Assembly (NCBI GenBank): GCA_002470185.1
Contig: DKNG01000139.1
Coordinates: forward strand, 29,898-37,316
Origin: Arcobacter sp. UBA7394
Lineage (GTDB): Bacteria > Campylobacterota > Campylobacteria > Campylobacterales > Arcobacteraceae
Direction of reading: 5' to 3'
Length of the DNA: 7,419 bases
Shown here piece by piece: positions 6,885 through 7,419 of this stretch. The position numbers were made by a program, and so were the translations under genes. How positions within the stretch are numbered: position 1 is the first letter of the stretch; each line of letters opens with the position of its first letter. The notes beneath the pieces were generated by a model. The model was not told where the DNA came from, ran no database searches, and saw nothing but the letters and a program-made list of their open reading frames with translations.

Positions 6885-7163
6885 ATGAGCGTAATTTTTG
6901 AATCAAGAATCAAATGTAATAAAACTGGTGGCGTATATATTGAACTAAAAGATTTAGTAGATGGAAGAGTTGAAATTTGTAAAGATATAGAAGAATATTC
7001 AACTAAAATCGAAAAATTAGGTGAAGATTATGGTGGACAGATTGATGAAGTAAAATGGTTTGTTGACGAAGGTGTACCTCAAGAAGAACTTAACCAAATT
7101 AGAATGGACATGGATAAATTTAAAGAAGAGATGGATAAAGCAAAAGCGGGTGTGGATAAGTAA
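6885..7163 (+). CDS. Small acidic protein of unknown function
   Basis: A 92-residue protein I do not recognise. The start is set at ATG 6885, because AAGGAA sits six bases upstream and the frame's earlier ATG at 6858 lies inside the -10 box of the predicted promoter and so cannot be in the message. It has no signal peptide or membrane segment, so it is probably cytoplasmic. Residues 1-60 ([20 protein letters not shown] and after) look like a small folded domain with two cysteines, Cys11 and Cys32, and a glycine pair in [11 protein letters not shown]. Residues 66-88 are highly charged and probably form a helix or short coiled coil. It overlaps the following amidotransferase gene by one base (TAATG), so the two are almost certainly co-transcribed and translationally coupled. 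That context gives no clear role; nothing in the sequence supports an enzymatic function. Confidence 0.8.
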   Translation: MSVIFESRIKCNKTGGVYIELKDLVDGRVEICKDIEEYSTKIEKLGEDYGGQIDEVKWFVDEGVPQEELNQIRMDMDKFKEEMDKAKAGVDK

Positions 7164-7419
7164 TGATTTTAATGATAGATAACTATGATTCTTTTACATA
7201 CAATATAGTTCAATATTGTTTAGAATTAGGAGCAGATCTTAAAGTAATCAGAAATGATGAATTGTCAGTTGAAGAGATTGAAAAACTAAACCCAGAAAAG
7301 ATTATTATATCTCCAGGACCAGCAACACCAAATGATGCTGGTATATGTCTAGATGTAATAAAGCATTTTGCTGACAAAAAACCAATATTTGGTATTTGTT
7401 TAGGTCACCAAAGTATTGC
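7163..7419 (+). CDS. trpG/pabA: Glutamine amidotransferase, anthranilate/aminodeoxychorismate synthase component II (5' part)
   Basis: The first 85 residues of a class I glutamine amidotransferase subunit, which hydrolyses glutamine and passes ammonia to a chorismate-using partner (TrpE or PabB). Evidence is the N-terminus [18 protein letters not shown], the oxyanion-strand motif [11 protein letters not shown] (50-60), and GICLGHQ (77-83) with the nucleophile Cys79. The catalytic His-Glu pair lies beyond the window end. The start at ATG 7163 shares its A with the TAA stop of the preceding gene, and GGA (7154-7156) is six bases upstream; Met4 (7172) is a less likely alternative. The part seen cannot separate tryptophan (trpG) from folate (pabA) use, and in many bacteria one protein serves both. 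No trpE, trpD or pabB is in view. Confidence 0.93.
   Translation, partial: MILMIDNYDSFTYNIVQYCLELGADLKVIRNDELSVEEIEKLNPEKIIISPGPATPNDAGICLDVIKHFADKKPIFGICLGHQSI

Noticed and set aside
1..7419. Mobile elements, CRISPR arrays, tRNA or rRNA genes, metabolite riboswitches
   Set aside because: No transposase, long terminal repeat, spaced direct repeats or conserved RNA core was seen. The window reads as ordinary chromosomal housekeeping and iron-uptake DNA.

Overview
The window is very AT-rich and has the gene repertoire of a Campylobacterota bacterium. An Arcobacter-like genus is the best guess. The reasons are a UbiD-type menaquinone decarboxylase, an iron-binding protein with the His/Tyr ligand set described for Campylobacter jejuni cFbpA, an A-B-C iron transporter gene order as in C. 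jejuni, and promoters with a good TATAAT but no clear -35. The genus is inferred from sequence character, not from a database match.

Layout. Positions 1-725 (+) hold the C-terminal part of a ubiD-family gene that begins upstream of the window. It ends in a 14-bp palindrome (721-752) that it shares with a convergent gene cluster on the minus strand. That cluster is read from right to left: fbpA (6700-5693, ferric-iron binding protein), fbpB (5686-4082, fused double permease with a TTG start), fbpC (4076-3081, ATPase), then after a 44-base nearly pure A/T gap a membrane diguanylate cyclase with two different periplasmic binding-protein domains (3036-748). Positions 6701-6884 are a divergent regulatory region with two Fur-box-like sites and two opposing promoters. 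To its right, on the plus strand, lie a 92-residue protein of unknown function (6885-7163) and, overlapping it by one base, the start of a TrpG/PabA glutamine amidotransferase (7163 onward, cut by the window end).

How the parts work together. FbpA should capture Fe(III) in the periplasm, FbpB form the inner-membrane channel and FbpC supply ATP hydrolysis. A Fur box sits across the predicted fbpA transcription start, so the operon should be repressed when iron is plentiful. The diguanylate cyclase follows the transporter in the same direction and could be co-transcribed, which would link iron status to c-di-GMP level, but it may also have its own promoter.

The points most worth a second look are the possible iron-to-c-di-GMP linkage, the paired Fur sites spaced 53 bases centre to centre, and a perfect 14-bp inverted repeat inside the first codons of fbpB, just after its weak TTG start. 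I see no mobile element, CRISPR array, tRNA or rRNA, and no intergenic stretch longer than 300 bases.
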